This document shows, one piece after another, positions 24,014-34,474 of a stretch of 64,000 bases of DNA (its first letter is position 1; every line of letters begins with the position of its first letter). The position numbers and the translations under genes were made by a program. Source of the DNA: Sphingobacterium sp. SRCM116780 (GTDB lineage Bacteria; Bacteroidota; Bacteroidia; Sphingobacteriales; Sphingobacteriaceae); contig NZ_CP090446.1 in NCBI RefSeq assembly GCF_021442025.1, positions 1,860,001 through 1,924,000 of the forward strand. The letters are read 5' to 3'. The notes under the pieces are model-generated. The model was not told the DNA's origin and searched no databases. It worked only from the letters and a program-made list of their open reading frames with translations.

Positions 24014-27000
24014 TCATCTTGCTTTATATATAGCTCCAGGTGCACCTGAATCTGTGTTTTTAATAATGTTTCTTACTTCCTTTGGTGTTAAATACATTGA
24101 CTCTAAAGAATTAGGATTACCTACACGACCCATAATCGCACGTATTCCGCTACTATTTACAGTTGGATACTTATAATTATAAGTACCAGTTCCTACCTCA
24201 CCACTGGAACTCGCCTTTCCTATTTCTTTAATATCTAATTGGCTCATGATACTCCCTGGATCTCCATGACTTGCACCTAAATTATGGCCAATTTCATGAA
24301 CAAAAGTTCCTGTCATAAGTTTCATTTTGTCACCTCCCGGATTAGTTGTTAGTAGATTTTCAACTTTTTCTCTATTTATTTTAACAGTAGTACTTGTTGC
24401 ATTTCCTATATCTTTTCCACTCGATTGGCCATTACTGATAACATTACCATATTGATATTCCTTCCCATCTACTTCCACCTTATCTTTATAGGCGAAATCA
24501 TGTGCTGTCCCAGCGTCCTGTGCATCAACTTTAATAGATTTAAGTTCAAAAACTGAAAAGTATGTTGTCCCATCTTTATCCTTAAAAGTATGTGCATTTC
24601 CACCATTATTATATTCTGCTATTGCCTTATTCAAAGCTGCTACTTGATCTTCTTCTAAATCATAATAGTAATAATTAGCTTTAATCCTAAATGGGTCGTC
24701 TAATGTTCCTGTACCAGTAACTATACCGTCCTTTCCATTTGGATCTATAACCATAACAGGATTATTAAATCCATAAGCGTAAGGTGAGTGGGAACCATAA
24801 AGAGCCGCATTGGGATCCACAACATTCCATCTTCCAATTTCTGCATCATAGAATCTAGCCCCATAATCTAACTGTCCTTCAAAAACATAAGAACTTCCCA
24901 AGGTATGTGTACCCAAACTTAGGTCATCCTGCATCTCCTTGCCATTATAAAGATACTTATTATTTATACTGGTTGCAATAGGTTTAGTCTTGCCAAATGG
25001 ATAGTAATCTTGCTTCTGTACCACCGCTACAACTGGTACTGTGGGAGTTCCTGCCTGCTTGATCACCGAGCGTACATTACCAAGATTGTCAGTCAGGTTG
25101 TAGTAATAACTATAGGTTCCTGTTCCGTTCAACAAAAAACCTTCTTCTGTAGCGATCCGGTCAATTGTACTGGTAGCCGCACCCAGTTTACTATATTCGA
25201 TTCCGTTCACATAATCCTGCTCTGTTGTAACTGCCCCAACTACCGCGGTTTTTTTCAGCTTATTACCCTCCGCATCATACAGATAAGTGACCGTTCTTCC
25301 TGTTATTGTTGCAGATTTCGGCAAATTTAACTGATTGTAGATAAAAGCCATACCTGTACGGTCTTTAGTTGCATTACCATTGCCATCATAAGTGAATGTC
25401 CCAGTCAATCCCCCGGTCAGACTCAAAAGCCTATTACTCTTGTTCGCATTGTTATAAGTATAGGTCGTCGTGCTGGTTGTAGTAGTATTGTCAATATTAC
25501 GTGTAAGAGTCCTGATATTTCCCATATCATCATAGGTCAACGCTTCACTCATAATCGTTCCAGTACTGGTACCATTCTTTAACCTATTTAGGCCATCATA
25601 GGTATAGGTAAAAATACTGCTCGTCGTTGCTGCATGCCCCCATAACTGCTGGGCGATATTACCATTGTACTGCGCATTGGGAAGTACCGTTGAACCTGCA
25701 CTGTTCACATTATAATTTAGCTCGTAAGTAAACTGTGGAGAAGATGTTTTAGTTCCCCATCCACGTTCGTTGTACGAATAAGCCATATTGGTGAGAAAGT
25801 TCGTTCCATTATTTTCACTATGGATATCCTTGCTCTTAAGCTGACCGATTTCGTTGTAGGCTAGTTTGCTCTGAATAATCTCTGCTTGTGCATTCACTTT
25901 CTTTTTCGTGGTCAGGAGCCTGCCTACGTGGTCATATATATTCGTGGTTAGGACTGTAGTAGCTGTACCAGTGACAGGCTTGTGCTCACGCTTAGTGGTC
26001 AACAGTTCTCCTGTAAAACTATACGTATTGGTGACCAGATCAACACCTAACAGATGATTTTGTGAAGCACTCTGGATCACCCGACCATAATCATCGTAAT
26101 AACTGATGCTCCAAAGTGGTAAAGTTCCATTATCCTGATAGACCTTGGTACCTGTCGCTAAGCCCCTGAGTTTCGTACTTTTTGTAATCCCTACAGCTGC
26201 CAACTTAGTTGTGTCTCCTCCTTCAAACAGGTAATCATCGTAATAGTTAACCGTTAATGGAGTCATCTGAGCCGCTACTTTTGGAAAGGCGTTGTTCGTA
26301 TATTTCGTGTATTTAACGGTACCCACTAACTTCGTCTGTATGCTTCGCTCTTCCCAATAAACAACGACCGAATCAGCAGACTTCTGAGCAGCAGCTTGGT
26401 TCACATAGTTTCTTTTATATATACCTGTAATGACGACCCTACCCAAAGCATCATATTTAGTATAGCTCCATTCTTTAACTGGCTTTCCGCGTTGTACAGA
26501 ATCTTGGGTCAGAATAACCTGATCACTGCCATTGTATACTAACCACTCCCAACCCTTACCTGGAACTTTCTTCTCTATCAATCTTTGCTTTGCATCGTAC
26601 CGGTACGCATAGATTAGTTCCTTGAAATCAGCATCATTATCAGTAACAGTCCCTGTCGTATATCCAGGTGGAATAACATACCTTAGATTTCCAAAGTCAT
26701 CGTAGACATAATAAGTCTCTAACTTTTTGACATCTGTTTCCCAGATACGTTTTAGTATAATATGACCTTCAAAGTCCTTAAATTCTTCAACGGTTCCTTG
26801 TTTACCAGTAGTTTTCACCCAATTCTCATCCTTGCTAACCTTTTTATAAAGTTTGTTTGCAGCATAAAATGTGGAAGTTGCTCCATTATTGGTCGGCTTC
26901 ATACTCCATAGCTTTATATCACTGGCGACATTGGTACCATATTCTGTAACAGTCGTATGACCTGTGGTTGAAGCAGTTGTTACGGTTTCACGATTGGCAG

Positions 27001-28780
27001 CAGGTTGCCAGGCCAGACCAGGGGCGCCCTGTTGTTGCACACGGTTCAACGGACTGCTTTCAAAAACTGTAACAGAGAAAGGTGTAGTCATCTTCTTGAT
27101 ATGTGCATCCCATGTATTGGTCGTTGCGTAATAAGCCACTTGATCAGCTGCGGAAGTGGTTTTAAAGCTCCCATCCTTTGCCATATTTTTTACATAGGGA
27201 AGATATTTCTTGCTTTCCCTACCAAAGGCATCGTATTCGCTGTACTGTACTATATCGTTCTTCAATGGGCTACCTTGCCATTGAATAGACTGCAAAGATC
27301 GGCCAAGACCGTCAAAGTATTGTATGGATACATTAACACTGTCAACCGTTCGTCCTATTACTGCCGCTACAGTTTTTAAACCGGCTTTTCTTATAGTACG
27401 CTCGACCACATAGTTCTGATCAGTGCTGGCAGAAAAGCCAGATACAGGTGGATTGGCAATAGAAAAGCTGACTGTTGCTGTCGATGACCCAATCCCGTTT
27501 AATGCCGTGACAGTGTAGCTCTGTGAAGCCGTGAGAGTGGCAATTTTACCACTGATCTTCCCTGTAGAAGCATCGAAAATAAGTCCCGCAGGTAGTGCCG
27601 GGCTAATGCTATAAGCAGCTTTGACCGCCACCTTCTTGATCTGATTAGCAAGGTTCTCCGTAATATAATATTTGCCATCCAAAGTTGTCGAAATTCCAAA
27701 TGGATTACTCAGCATCCCACTGGTTGAAATCGTGATTACAGCTCCAGTAGGTGAAACATAACGAAGCGCATTGTTGTTCATATCCACCACATAGATGTTT
27801 CCCCCTTTAACAACCAGGTTGTTCAGTGCATAGAAACGTGCTGCACTTCCTTGTCCGTCAACATTACCTGAAGTTCCATTACCAGCGATAGTACTCACTA
27901 TCCCACCTACGATCTTTCGTAATGCATGGTTCTGTCTGTCGGCAATATACAGATCGCCGTTAGTGTCAAAGGCCAATCCCATCGGACTGTTGAACTGTGC
28001 ACTTAACAACGCTCCGTCCTGAAGTCCCAAGGTTCCAGTTCCTGCATAGGTGCTCACTACTCCTGCAGCTGTGATCTTACGAATAAGATGGTTCATACCA
28101 TCGGCAACATACAAGTTACCCGAAGCATCAAATGCAAGACCCATCGGATTATTAAAGGAAGCCGCTGTTCCCGTTCCATTTGTCGCTCCCGCGGTTCCAC
28201 TTCCTGCAAAGGTACTCACTACTCCTGCAGGGGTAATCTTGCGGATCCGATGGTTCTGCTGATCGGTCACAAAGAGATTGCCCCCAGCATCCATTGCAAC
28301 AGTACTGGGATGCCTGAATCTCGCCGCAGTTCCTGTACCGTCAACATAGTCCCAAGCTGTAGAGTTTCCTCCTGCAAAAACGGTTTCTGTACCTGCAGCA
28401 GTCCTCTTCATGATCGAATGGTAACCTGCATTAGCAATATAGAGTGATCCATCCGATCCCATGAAGGTATTCAACGGATTATAATAGTTTGTTAGGGTCT
28501 GTTCCACCGTCACCACAAATTCAGCAGCTCCACCACTGTTGGTTGGAGACCAGTCAATTTGTTGATTGGGCGTAAACGTCTGCGCACTTCCATAACTGAT
28601 CGCGGGTTTGACTGTTGCTGATAATGCCTGAATGGAAGAGCTTGCTGCAAATGCCTGCATGCCCATTGACATATTCTGTATCTTTTTATCTGCTTCCAAC
28701 GTATCCACCTGCCCATATACGTGGCAGATTTGAACAAGTAGTGGGAACAGGAATAATATTTTCATTAATCTTTTCATCAT
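24014..28780 (-). CDS. RHS/DUF6443-type toxin protein with C-terminal metzincin metalloprotease
   Basis: 1588 residues. Signal peptide (1-23), NHL repeats forming a propeller (about 90-390; repeated GTAxxFNNPxGLAFDxxGNLYVAD), an Ig-like putative domain (about 390-440), a DUF6443 segment and YD/RHS repeats to the RHS core (DYGARFYDAEIGRWNVVDP, ending near 1349). The variable tip (1349-1588) is a zinc protease: HEIGHNLGASH at 1495-1505 is HExxHxxGxxH, followed by GSIMSQ, the Met-turn of metzincins. RHS shells encapsulate and release such tips, so this is probably an exported protease toxin. It is paired with the upstream 1127-residue gene (11 bp gap) and followed at once by a secreted partner. 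Confidence 0.9.
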   Translation of the reverse strand: MMKRLMKILFLFPLLVQICHVYGQVDTLEADKKIQNMSMGMQAFAASSSIQALSATVKPAISYGSAQTFTPNQQIDWSPTNSGGAAEFVVTVEQTLTNYYNPLNTFMGSDGSLYIANAGYHSIMKRTAAGTETVFAGGNSTAWDYVDGTGTAARFRHPSTVAMDAGGNLFVTDQQNHRIRKITPAGVVSTFAGSGTAGATNGTGTAASFNNPMGLAFDASGNLYVADGMNHLIRKITAAGVVSTYAGTGTLGLQDGALLSAQFNSPMGLAFDTNGDLYIADRQNHALRKIVGGIVSTIAGNGTSGNVDGQGSAARFYALNNLVVKGGNIYVVDMNNNALRYVSPTGAVITISTSGMLSNPFGISTTLDGKYYITENLANQIKKVAVKAAYSISPALPAGLIFDASTGKISGKIATLTASQSYTVTALNGIGSSTATVSFSIANPPVSGFSASTDQNYVVERTIRKAGLKTVAAVIGRTVDSVNVSIQYFDGLGRSLQSIQWQGSPLKNDIVQYSEYDAFGRESKKYLPYVKNMAKDGSFKTTSAADQVAYYATTNTWDAHIKKMTTPFSVTVFESSPLNRVQQQGAPGLAWQPAANRETVTTASTTGHTTVTEYGTNVASDIKLWSMKPTNNGATSTFYAANKLYKKVSKDENWVKTTGKQGTVEEFKDFEGHIILKRIWETDVKKLETYYVYDDFGNLRYVIPPGYTTGTVTDNDADFKELIYAYRYDAKQRLIEKKVPGKGWEWLVYNGSDQVILTQDSVQRGKPVKEWSYTKYDALGRVVITGIYKRNYVNQAAAQKSADSVVVYWEERSIQTKLVGTVKYTKYTNNAFPKVAAQMTPLTVNYYDDYLFEGGDTTKLAAVGITKSTKLRGLATGTKVYQDNGTLPLWSISYYDDYGRVIQSASQNHLLGVDLVTNTYSFTGELLTTKREHKPVTGTATTVLTTNIYDHVGRLLTTKKKVNAQAEIIQSKLAYNEIGQLKSKDIHSENNGTNFLTNMAYSYNERGWGTKTSSPQFTYELNYNVNSAGSTVLPNAQYNGNIAQQLWGHAATTSSIFTYTYDGLNRLKNGTSTGTIMSEALTYDDMGNIRTLTRNIDNTTTTSTTTYTYNNANKSNRLLSLTGGLTGTFTYDGNGNATKDRTGMAFIYNQLNLPKSATITGRTVTYLYDAEGNKLKKTAVVGAVTTEQDYVNGIEYSKLGAATSTIDRIATEEGFLLNGTGTYSYYYNLTDNLGNVRSVIKQAGTPTVPVVAVVQKQDYYPFGKTKPIATSINNKYLYNGKEMQDDLSLGTHTLGSSYVFEGQLDYGARFYDAEIGRWNVVDPNAALYGSHSPYAYGFNNPVMVIDPNGKDGIVTGTGTLDDPFRIKANYYYYDLEEDQVAALNKAIAEYNNGGNAHTFKDKDGTTYFSVFELKSIKVDAQDAGTAHDFAYKDKVEVDGKEYQYGNVISNGQSSGKDIGNATSTTVKINREKVENLLTTNPGGDKMKLMTGTFVHEIGHNLGASHGDPGSIMSQLDIKEIGKASSSGEVGTGTYNYKYPTVNSSGIRAIMGRVGNPNSLESMYLTPKEVRNIIKNTDSGAPGAIYKAR

Positions 28781-28791
28781 CTTGACTTTGG

Positions 28792-31700
28792 TTAATTGCT
28801 TTTGTAATGATAATCAAATGATTTGGTCACATCGTTCAAATGATCCAGTATCGCCTGTAGGCGCTGCATACCATCATATTGATAAGACTCTGTTATTCCA
28901 CGTGTATCTGTCTTACTCTTCATACCCACCAAAGGCTGATAGATATAGGTGCTGATCAAAGAGTTGGGCAAATTGGCTCTAACCAGTAGCTCCTTACTGC
29001 TGTTCAGGGTGCCTGTTCCTGAAAAATCATATCCGCTGAATGCAGTCATTACCTGACTATAATTGGCGTTTTTTATGATGGCAATTGGATATACACCCGA
29101 AGTGTTCCATAAATAGGTAGTCATCGTTTTATCGGGACTTAAAAACTCTAAAAGCTTACCCTTATCGTTATACTTGGTAAAGGTATAATCATTCTTATAG
29201 TAATTACTATAAGTAGTTAATGCTTGCGGCACTGTTGACTCAAAGGAATAAGATTTTGAAGGAAGATACATGCTCAATGTATCCTTATAAACTGTTTTAT
29301 ACCCATGAACGACCTTATTGTCTACAATCGATAATCTTTCGATGGGGATACCTTTCAGGTTTTTGCTGAGCATCCCTGTACTGATGACATCCGTATAGTC
29401 GAAGGGATATTTGATCAATTCTTGCCTACTTTTTCCCTGACTGTTTATTGTCTCCTTTGAGATAAGCAAAGAATAGCTTAGATCATAGATGTAATTTTCT
29501 TTTATATCCTGTGCAATCAAACCATTAACATATGCTGTGGTAGATTTGTTTTCCAGCACATTTTCCTCAGCTTTCACGTCATAATACCCAAAATAAGCAC
29601 CATCTAAAGCATCCAATGGTTTTGGCAGAAAAATCTTATACGCAGCAATATTTTTTACTGAATTAATCTTATAATTGAAGGTATCTTTTTGAACGATTAA
29701 CGCATCTTTGTTGTATACGGTGACACTTCTAGGCGATCCATTTAGATAATCTTCTTTTGTCGGAAAAAAGGGAATATGTTGATCTGCTCCTGCCCCAAGT
29801 CTACTATTACTTTGATTTCTAAATAAATATTCCGTATAACCATTTTCACTATTTTCTCCAAAATGCTCAGTAACCTTCGTATACCCTACAAGATTTCCCT
29901 GAGCAGCATTACTAAATGGTACAATAGATGAAGTACTGGATATTAAATATTCAGCATGTAAGGGGACAGTATTATTAGGGTCAAATGAAGGGTAACCAGG
30001 AAGACTGGAAACATTATAATAATTTGGGGCAACAATCTCTGGTGTTGAAAATACAGGATTATACATTGGTATAGTTCCTGAGTAACTAAAATGTCTTGTT
30101 TCTGATTTATTTCCTACTTTATCAATTATTTTTTGAATTCTTAAACCTGCACCAGCTATAATTTCTTCATTCACTTCACTTCGGCCAATATACTCTAAAC
30201 CTGCAAAAACAGAAAAATTGACATAACTGGGCGTGCCCACCTGCACCTTTAATCTATATTTTCCCTTAGAGAGATAAGTAAAAGCCGTGGAATTATTCTT
30301 TTCATAATTTAACTGGGTATGGGACACAGAGAAGCTGTAACCAGGTTCCCTCCATGCTACATAATTAGTTCCATCAAATACTTCCAGTGAAACATTAAAG
30401 CTGTTCGTCGCTGATCCGCAGCTTTTTGTTGTTCCAGAAATATTGCTTACCCTGAAATTCAATTTAGCAGTCTCAACAGCATTATCCAGTTCAAAATCTT
30501 GAGTTACAATTTTACCTGTGGTTCCATAAAGATTGCAAGGATCATTATAATCCGGCCCCTGAACCGTAGTGCTGATCCCACCTGCGTATTGTACCTTGTC
30601 AAAAAGATAAGAAAGCGTTTGATGAATATCATGAGGCTCAAAATAAAAGTCCGATGTACCTCCAGTTGGATACTGAATCTGGGTAAGCATCATATTTTGT
30701 AACAGTTCAGGTTTTGGACGTTTGTTGCGGCCATAGAACATTTCTCCCAATAACCCCGTAGAAGGAACCGTTTCGAAGGTTTTGGGATACCCTTCTATTT
30801 CTCCCATATTATAAAATCCCCAAAAATCCGTTTCAAATGAATTTTTTGCAGGTAGCTCTCCAGCGTTATACGTAAAGGAGTGTACAGCACCATTATTTTC
30901 TGTTACTTTATCCAACATGAGTCTGGTGGAGAGATAATTCAGTCCACCAACCGGTATACTGCCACGATAAGACTGTGTAAATGAATAAGATTTGATCAAT
31001 TTACCTGAGGTATCTTTTATTTCTACAGAGGATATTTTCTTAGGAGCGGTTTCATTGGGGATAATCTGCAAATCCGTTCTGTTAATAGCATTGATCTGAA
31101 TGCTGCCCCCATTAAAAGTTATGCTGGTAGGACGTAATTGTTTTATCCTGTTGTAAGAATAGGTAACATCATTATATTTTCTTAACAATTGTACATCGGT
31201 TGGGGGTAACTTATCATATCTATAAAATTGGAGAAGATGAGGACTAGTTGAACTATACATCTGCTCTTGTAAACTTATGGGGGTACATATCGATTCAACT
31301 TCGTAATTGAATGTGACCCGATTTTTTAATGGTGATTCGATATAGGTTAAATAATAAGCTGTTGTTTGAGTTTCTGCCGGACTGAATGATAAAGTCTTTA
31401 ATTCCTGTTCAGTTTTGTCCAATAGACCTAATTGGTGCAAAGAGAACGAAGACGATGATTCACCACTCTCAAAGCCATAAGTATACCCATCCATATCTTT
31501 CACCGTCCAAGTACCATCGGTTGGATTATAAAGCACATCGATATACGCTTTGGGATTTAGCAGAACAGCTTTTGCTGCTGTGGCTGTGTTGATGTGTCCT
31601 TTATAAACAGTGCCTATTCGATCAAAAACCATTTTCCCCGAAAAACCGCCAAAATTATAATAATATAAATCTGGTTCCCCTTTTCCCCCTGAGGAAATGT

Positions 31701-32175
31701 ATTCTGAATATGCACCCATTACGTTGCCTTTAAGCTTTTCACTCTTTCGGACAAGGTTCTGCATATTTGCAATTGAAACTGTATCAGTATAATAGCTCTT
31801 GAAGGCAAGATTAGAAGATCTAAAATCATCTTCTCCATTTATAGTTTTGGTAATACATCCCCCCACGTTAAGTGTCCATCCCAAACCTACTGAACTAGCT
31901 TCCTGCGAAACTCTGATGCCTGAAGCATGATAAGATAAACTGATCGGTATCTTTTTACCATCCAGATCGATTTCATAAAATGGAATATCAATATTGGGTA
32001 CTCCTGTATAATGCCCTACAGGGGTATGTCCATACATACCTAAGGACGCTGTATTGGGCGAAACCGGTGTTAGTTTAAATCCCTCATTATTTTTGGTCTG
32101 TTGGCTTGATCCCTGGAATGGAACACCAAAGAATATCATACAAATGACGAATGCAATTATTCTATTTCTATTCAT
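28792..32175 (-). CDS. Large secreted RHS-partner protein (SpvB/TcB-like N-terminus, YD-repeat C-terminus)
   Basis: 1127 residues with a signal peptide ending near GSSQQ. Near the N-terminus it has NIDIPFYEIDLDGKKIPISL followed by LSYHAS and VGLGWTLNVGG, close to the pattern that opens SpvB/TcB proteins (Pro-rich strand, LSLSYNS, GxGWSL). The middle is beta-rich; the end shows YD-like repeats (TESYQYDGMQRLQAIL). It sits directly before the RHS toxin gene. The same arrangement recurs at 60658/63554, so the two chains are likely a split shell in which this is the first half. Secreted; no enzymatic motif. Confidence 0.75.
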   Translation of the reverse strand: MNRNRIIAFVICMIFFGVPFQGSSQQTKNNEGFKLTPVSPNTASLGMYGHTPVGHYTGVPNIDIPFYEIDLDGKKIPISLSYHASGIRVSQEASSVGLGWTLNVGGCITKTINGEDDFRSSNLAFKSYYTDTVSIANMQNLVRKSEKLKGNVMGAYSEYISSGGKGEPDLYYYNFGGFSGKMVFDRIGTVYKGHINTATAAKAVLLNPKAYIDVLYNPTDGTWTVKDMDGYTYGFESGESSSSFSLHQLGLLDKTEQELKTLSFSPAETQTTAYYLTYIESPLKNRVTFNYEVESICTPISLQEQMYSSTSPHLLQFYRYDKLPPTDVQLLRKYNDVTYSYNRIKQLRPTSITFNGGSIQINAINRTDLQIIPNETAPKKISSVEIKDTSGKLIKSYSFTQSYRGSIPVGGLNYLSTRLMLDKVTENNGAVHSFTYNAGELPAKNSFETDFWGFYNMGEIEGYPKTFETVPSTGLLGEMFYGRNKRPKPELLQNMMLTQIQYPTGGTSDFYFEPHDIHQTLSYLFDKVQYAGGISTTVQGPDYNDPCNLYGTTGKIVTQDFELDNAVETAKLNFRVSNISGTTKSCGSATNSFNVSLEVFDGTNYVAWREPGYSFSVSHTQLNYEKNNSTAFTYLSKGKYRLKVQVGTPSYVNFSVFAGLEYIGRSEVNEEIIAGAGLRIQKIIDKVGNKSETRHFSYSGTIPMYNPVFSTPEIVAPNYYNVSSLPGYPSFDPNNTVPLHAEYLISSTSSIVPFSNAAQGNLVGYTKVTEHFGENSENGYTEYLFRNQSNSRLGAGADQHIPFFPTKEDYLNGSPRSVTVYNKDALIVQKDTFNYKINSVKNIAAYKIFLPKPLDALDGAYFGYYDVKAEENVLENKSTTAYVNGLIAQDIKENYIYDLSYSLLISKETINSQGKSRQELIKYPFDYTDVISTGMLSKNLKGIPIERLSIVDNKVVHGYKTVYKDTLSMYLPSKSYSFESTVPQALTTYSNYYKNDYTFTKYNDKGKLLEFLSPDKTMTTYLWNTSGVYPIAIIKNANYSQVMTAFSGYDFSGTGTLNSSKELLVRANLPNSLISTYIYQPLVGMKSKTDTRGITESYQYDGMQRLQAILDHLNDVTKSFDYHYKSN

Positions 32176-33737
32176 ATATCGTGTTGTAAAATTCTAAACT
32201 TGGCTTATCTGACATCAGTTAAAATTGCAGAAATACTACGCTTTGCAGAATACTCTTTTTCTCGTATTTCTATACATATTATTTTTATCTAGTTAATGTC
32301 ATGGTTCTCTCAGCAATTAAAATATTTCTTTCCTTTTTGATCATTAATTGTCCGCTTGTTTCGCATACTACAAAAAGATAATTCCATCTATTTAATCAGA
32401 TTGGTTACTAAAGAAGTAAGACGTAGCAATTGTAATAAAGGCTTTAACTCTCCTATCCTAAAAAATTTATTACAATAATGAACGTAACTCGTCAATAGGA
32501 AAATTTTTTCTTTACCATTATTTTTTTTAAAACTTCAAAAATTCATTAAATAAGAACAGGAATTGTTGTTAGCACCGATATAACGGTACATCAACAACAA
32601 AATCAATTGTTAATTTGACACTTTTCATACCTTAGAACCAGGTTAGTACTTATTATTTAATAAATAGCACAATTTGTGATGGTCAATACGTAAATATATA
32701 AATTTTTTAATATATTTAATAATAAACATGTTTTTTTTAATTATGCAATAATTATTTCAAATCAAATTATTCATAATTACATGTACAGAAAATGAAACAA
32801 TCTCATCGTATAATATCAACTACACGAGAAAATTAATTACCCCAAAAAGGACTAACTTAATCAATAATAGTAGATAATGTCAAACTTTTAAATGACGATA
32901 CATGTTTACATGTAACGAAATCAAACCCATTGATCTGTGGATATTAAGATTCATTACCTAGGATCTTTCCCATCTTATGTTGACTGAAAATCAATGAACT
33001 AAAAATATATTAAACCAATTGAAATATCGGTTACAAGTTTTCTTACGACATCACAAGTCTGTATTATTACGGATAGTTTTAGAGTGTACTTCCCACCCTA
33101 TTTTGCTGTGATAAAATTCGGGTCTCCCAACGGTATTTACCAGCATATATCATAAAACACCACATACAGTTGGGTCCTGCTATACACTATATCTTTTGCA
33201 TCGCGAAAGGATGCCACTTCTATCACTGACGCGAAATAAGACTTCTTTAATTTAAATTTCCATTGTTCTGTTTTCTTCTTCCCCTTCCACGCACCAAAGC
33301 ACATTTATTTACCTTCCAACACAATCCCTTGCTGTAAAAGAGCTTTTGGCATCCTCAGTAGTAGAAAATTGTAAAACGGGAGGCCAAGACAGTGCTTATT
33401 CTTTCCCTTTTTTCCAATTACCTACCCAATGTATTTTCTGTTCATTTATATGCTTTTTATGAATGTACAATTTATATCATTTTGCAAAAGAACAGTCGAA
33501 AAAGGGAAGTAAAAATACTCCGGACGCTCAACCCACGGGCAAAAGACTACGGCATAAACACAAGCTGCCGCACAAGTCCTTCCTTTATTCCGTTTCCTTT
33601 TGCGGCCATGTCCTACGTTACAAATTACTTTCTTTTTTTTCCTGTTTTTTCTTTTGAAAAATAATATCGGGGCCGAGCCTCGACAGGACTGGAAGAGGGA
33701 AAAACGTAACAAGACTGTATAACTAAAACAAAAGATT
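32176..33737. other. 1.56-kb non-coding junction between the RHS module and the ssb module
   Basis: AT-rich, especially 32,600-32,900. Only shadow-like short frames occur near the right end. The leading part must hold the promoter of the RHS operon (minus strand). No RNA gene or att repeat is recognised. It separates two functionally unrelated modules and may be a recombination junction. Confidence 0.5.
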
Positions 33738-34133
33738 ATGAACATCACAGGAAGACTGACACGCAATGCACAGGTCACCACAACACCAACAGGAAGAGAG
33801 GTGGTAAACTTCTCCATCGCAGTGAACGAAAGCTACAAGGCTAAGGACGGACAGCGCATCGAACAGACTGCATACTTTGATTGCGCCTACTGGCGAACCG
33901 CTAAAGCTGCTTCATGGCTACAAAAAGGGTTATTGGTAGAACTTACAGGACAGATAAGCGTTAGAGCATGGCTAGACAAAGAAGATGGTAAACCAAAAGC
34001 AGGCTTAAATTTTCACACCACAACCATTAAGCCCCTCGCAAAAAGTGGTAAGAACGATACTAATTCTGTACAGGACAGTATAGAACCAAACAACAACAAA
34101 AAAGGAAAAGGCAAGGACGACCTTCCATTTTAA
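33738..34133 (+). CDS. ssb: Single-stranded DNA-binding protein
   Basis: 131 residues. N-terminal OB fold with MNITGRLTRNAQV, the strand VVNFSIAVNESY and AYFDCAYW, then a linker with poly-Asn/Lys and the conserved acidic tail DDLPF that recruits replication and repair partners. Mobile elements of Bacteroidota often carry their own ssb at the head of the maintenance module. It starts a run of co-directional genes to 39447. Confidence 0.92.
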   Translation: MNITGRLTRNAQVTTTPTGREVVNFSIAVNESYKAKDGQRIEQTAYFDCAYWRTAKAASWLQKGLLVELTGQISVRAWLDKEDGKPKAGLNFHTTTIKPLAKSGKNDTNSVQDSIEPNNNKKGKGKDDLPF

Positions 34134-34175
34134 AAAAGCAAAGCACAAGATTTCAACCCTTTAATAAAGTTAGTT

Positions 34176-34454
34176 ATGAAAAATTCAACGAAAACGCAAG
34201 AATCATTACCTGACAATATAGCACTGATAGCAGAATTGATATGGCAGGATTGGAAAAATGTCTATTTCGGAGCAAAACCGTATTTAATGGCTATGCAGTC
34301 TATCAACAGTATTCATGATCCTTATTTTGAGGACTCTGCAAAAATGATAGTCAATTACTTCCTAGCCAATGCATCAACTTGGAGAGGTGAAACTGCAAGA
34401 CGGGTAAAAACACAGCTTAAACTATTGCTCGCACAAGAGGATAGCAAGGATTAA
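34176..34454 (+). CDS. Hypothetical protein, 92 aa
   Basis: Small soluble protein, helix-rich, not recognised. It has SMNSTK-type leader absent, a TrpXAspTrp segment (LIWQDWKNVYFGAKPYL) and a basic C-terminal half (WRGETARRVKTQLK). It lies 42 bp after ssb and 20 bp before ardA, so it belongs to the same operon; comparable small genes are common in plasmid and ICE maintenance regions. Confidence 0.6.
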   Translation: MKNSTKTQESLPDNIALIAELIWQDWKNVYFGAKPYLMAMQSINSIHDPYFEDSAKMIVNYFLANASTWRGETARRVKTQLKLLLAQEDSKD

Positions 34455-34474
34455 TCATTCTAAAATTCAACATC

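Noticed and set aside
27005..28447. Plus-strand ORFs of 70-124 residues within the RHS gene
   Set aside because: Shadow frames produced by the repetitive NHL/YD coding sequence.
33446..33817. 123-residue minus-strand ORF overlapping ssb start
   Set aside because: Contains low-complexity Lys/Phe runs, overlaps the start of ssb on the other strand, and shows no domain.
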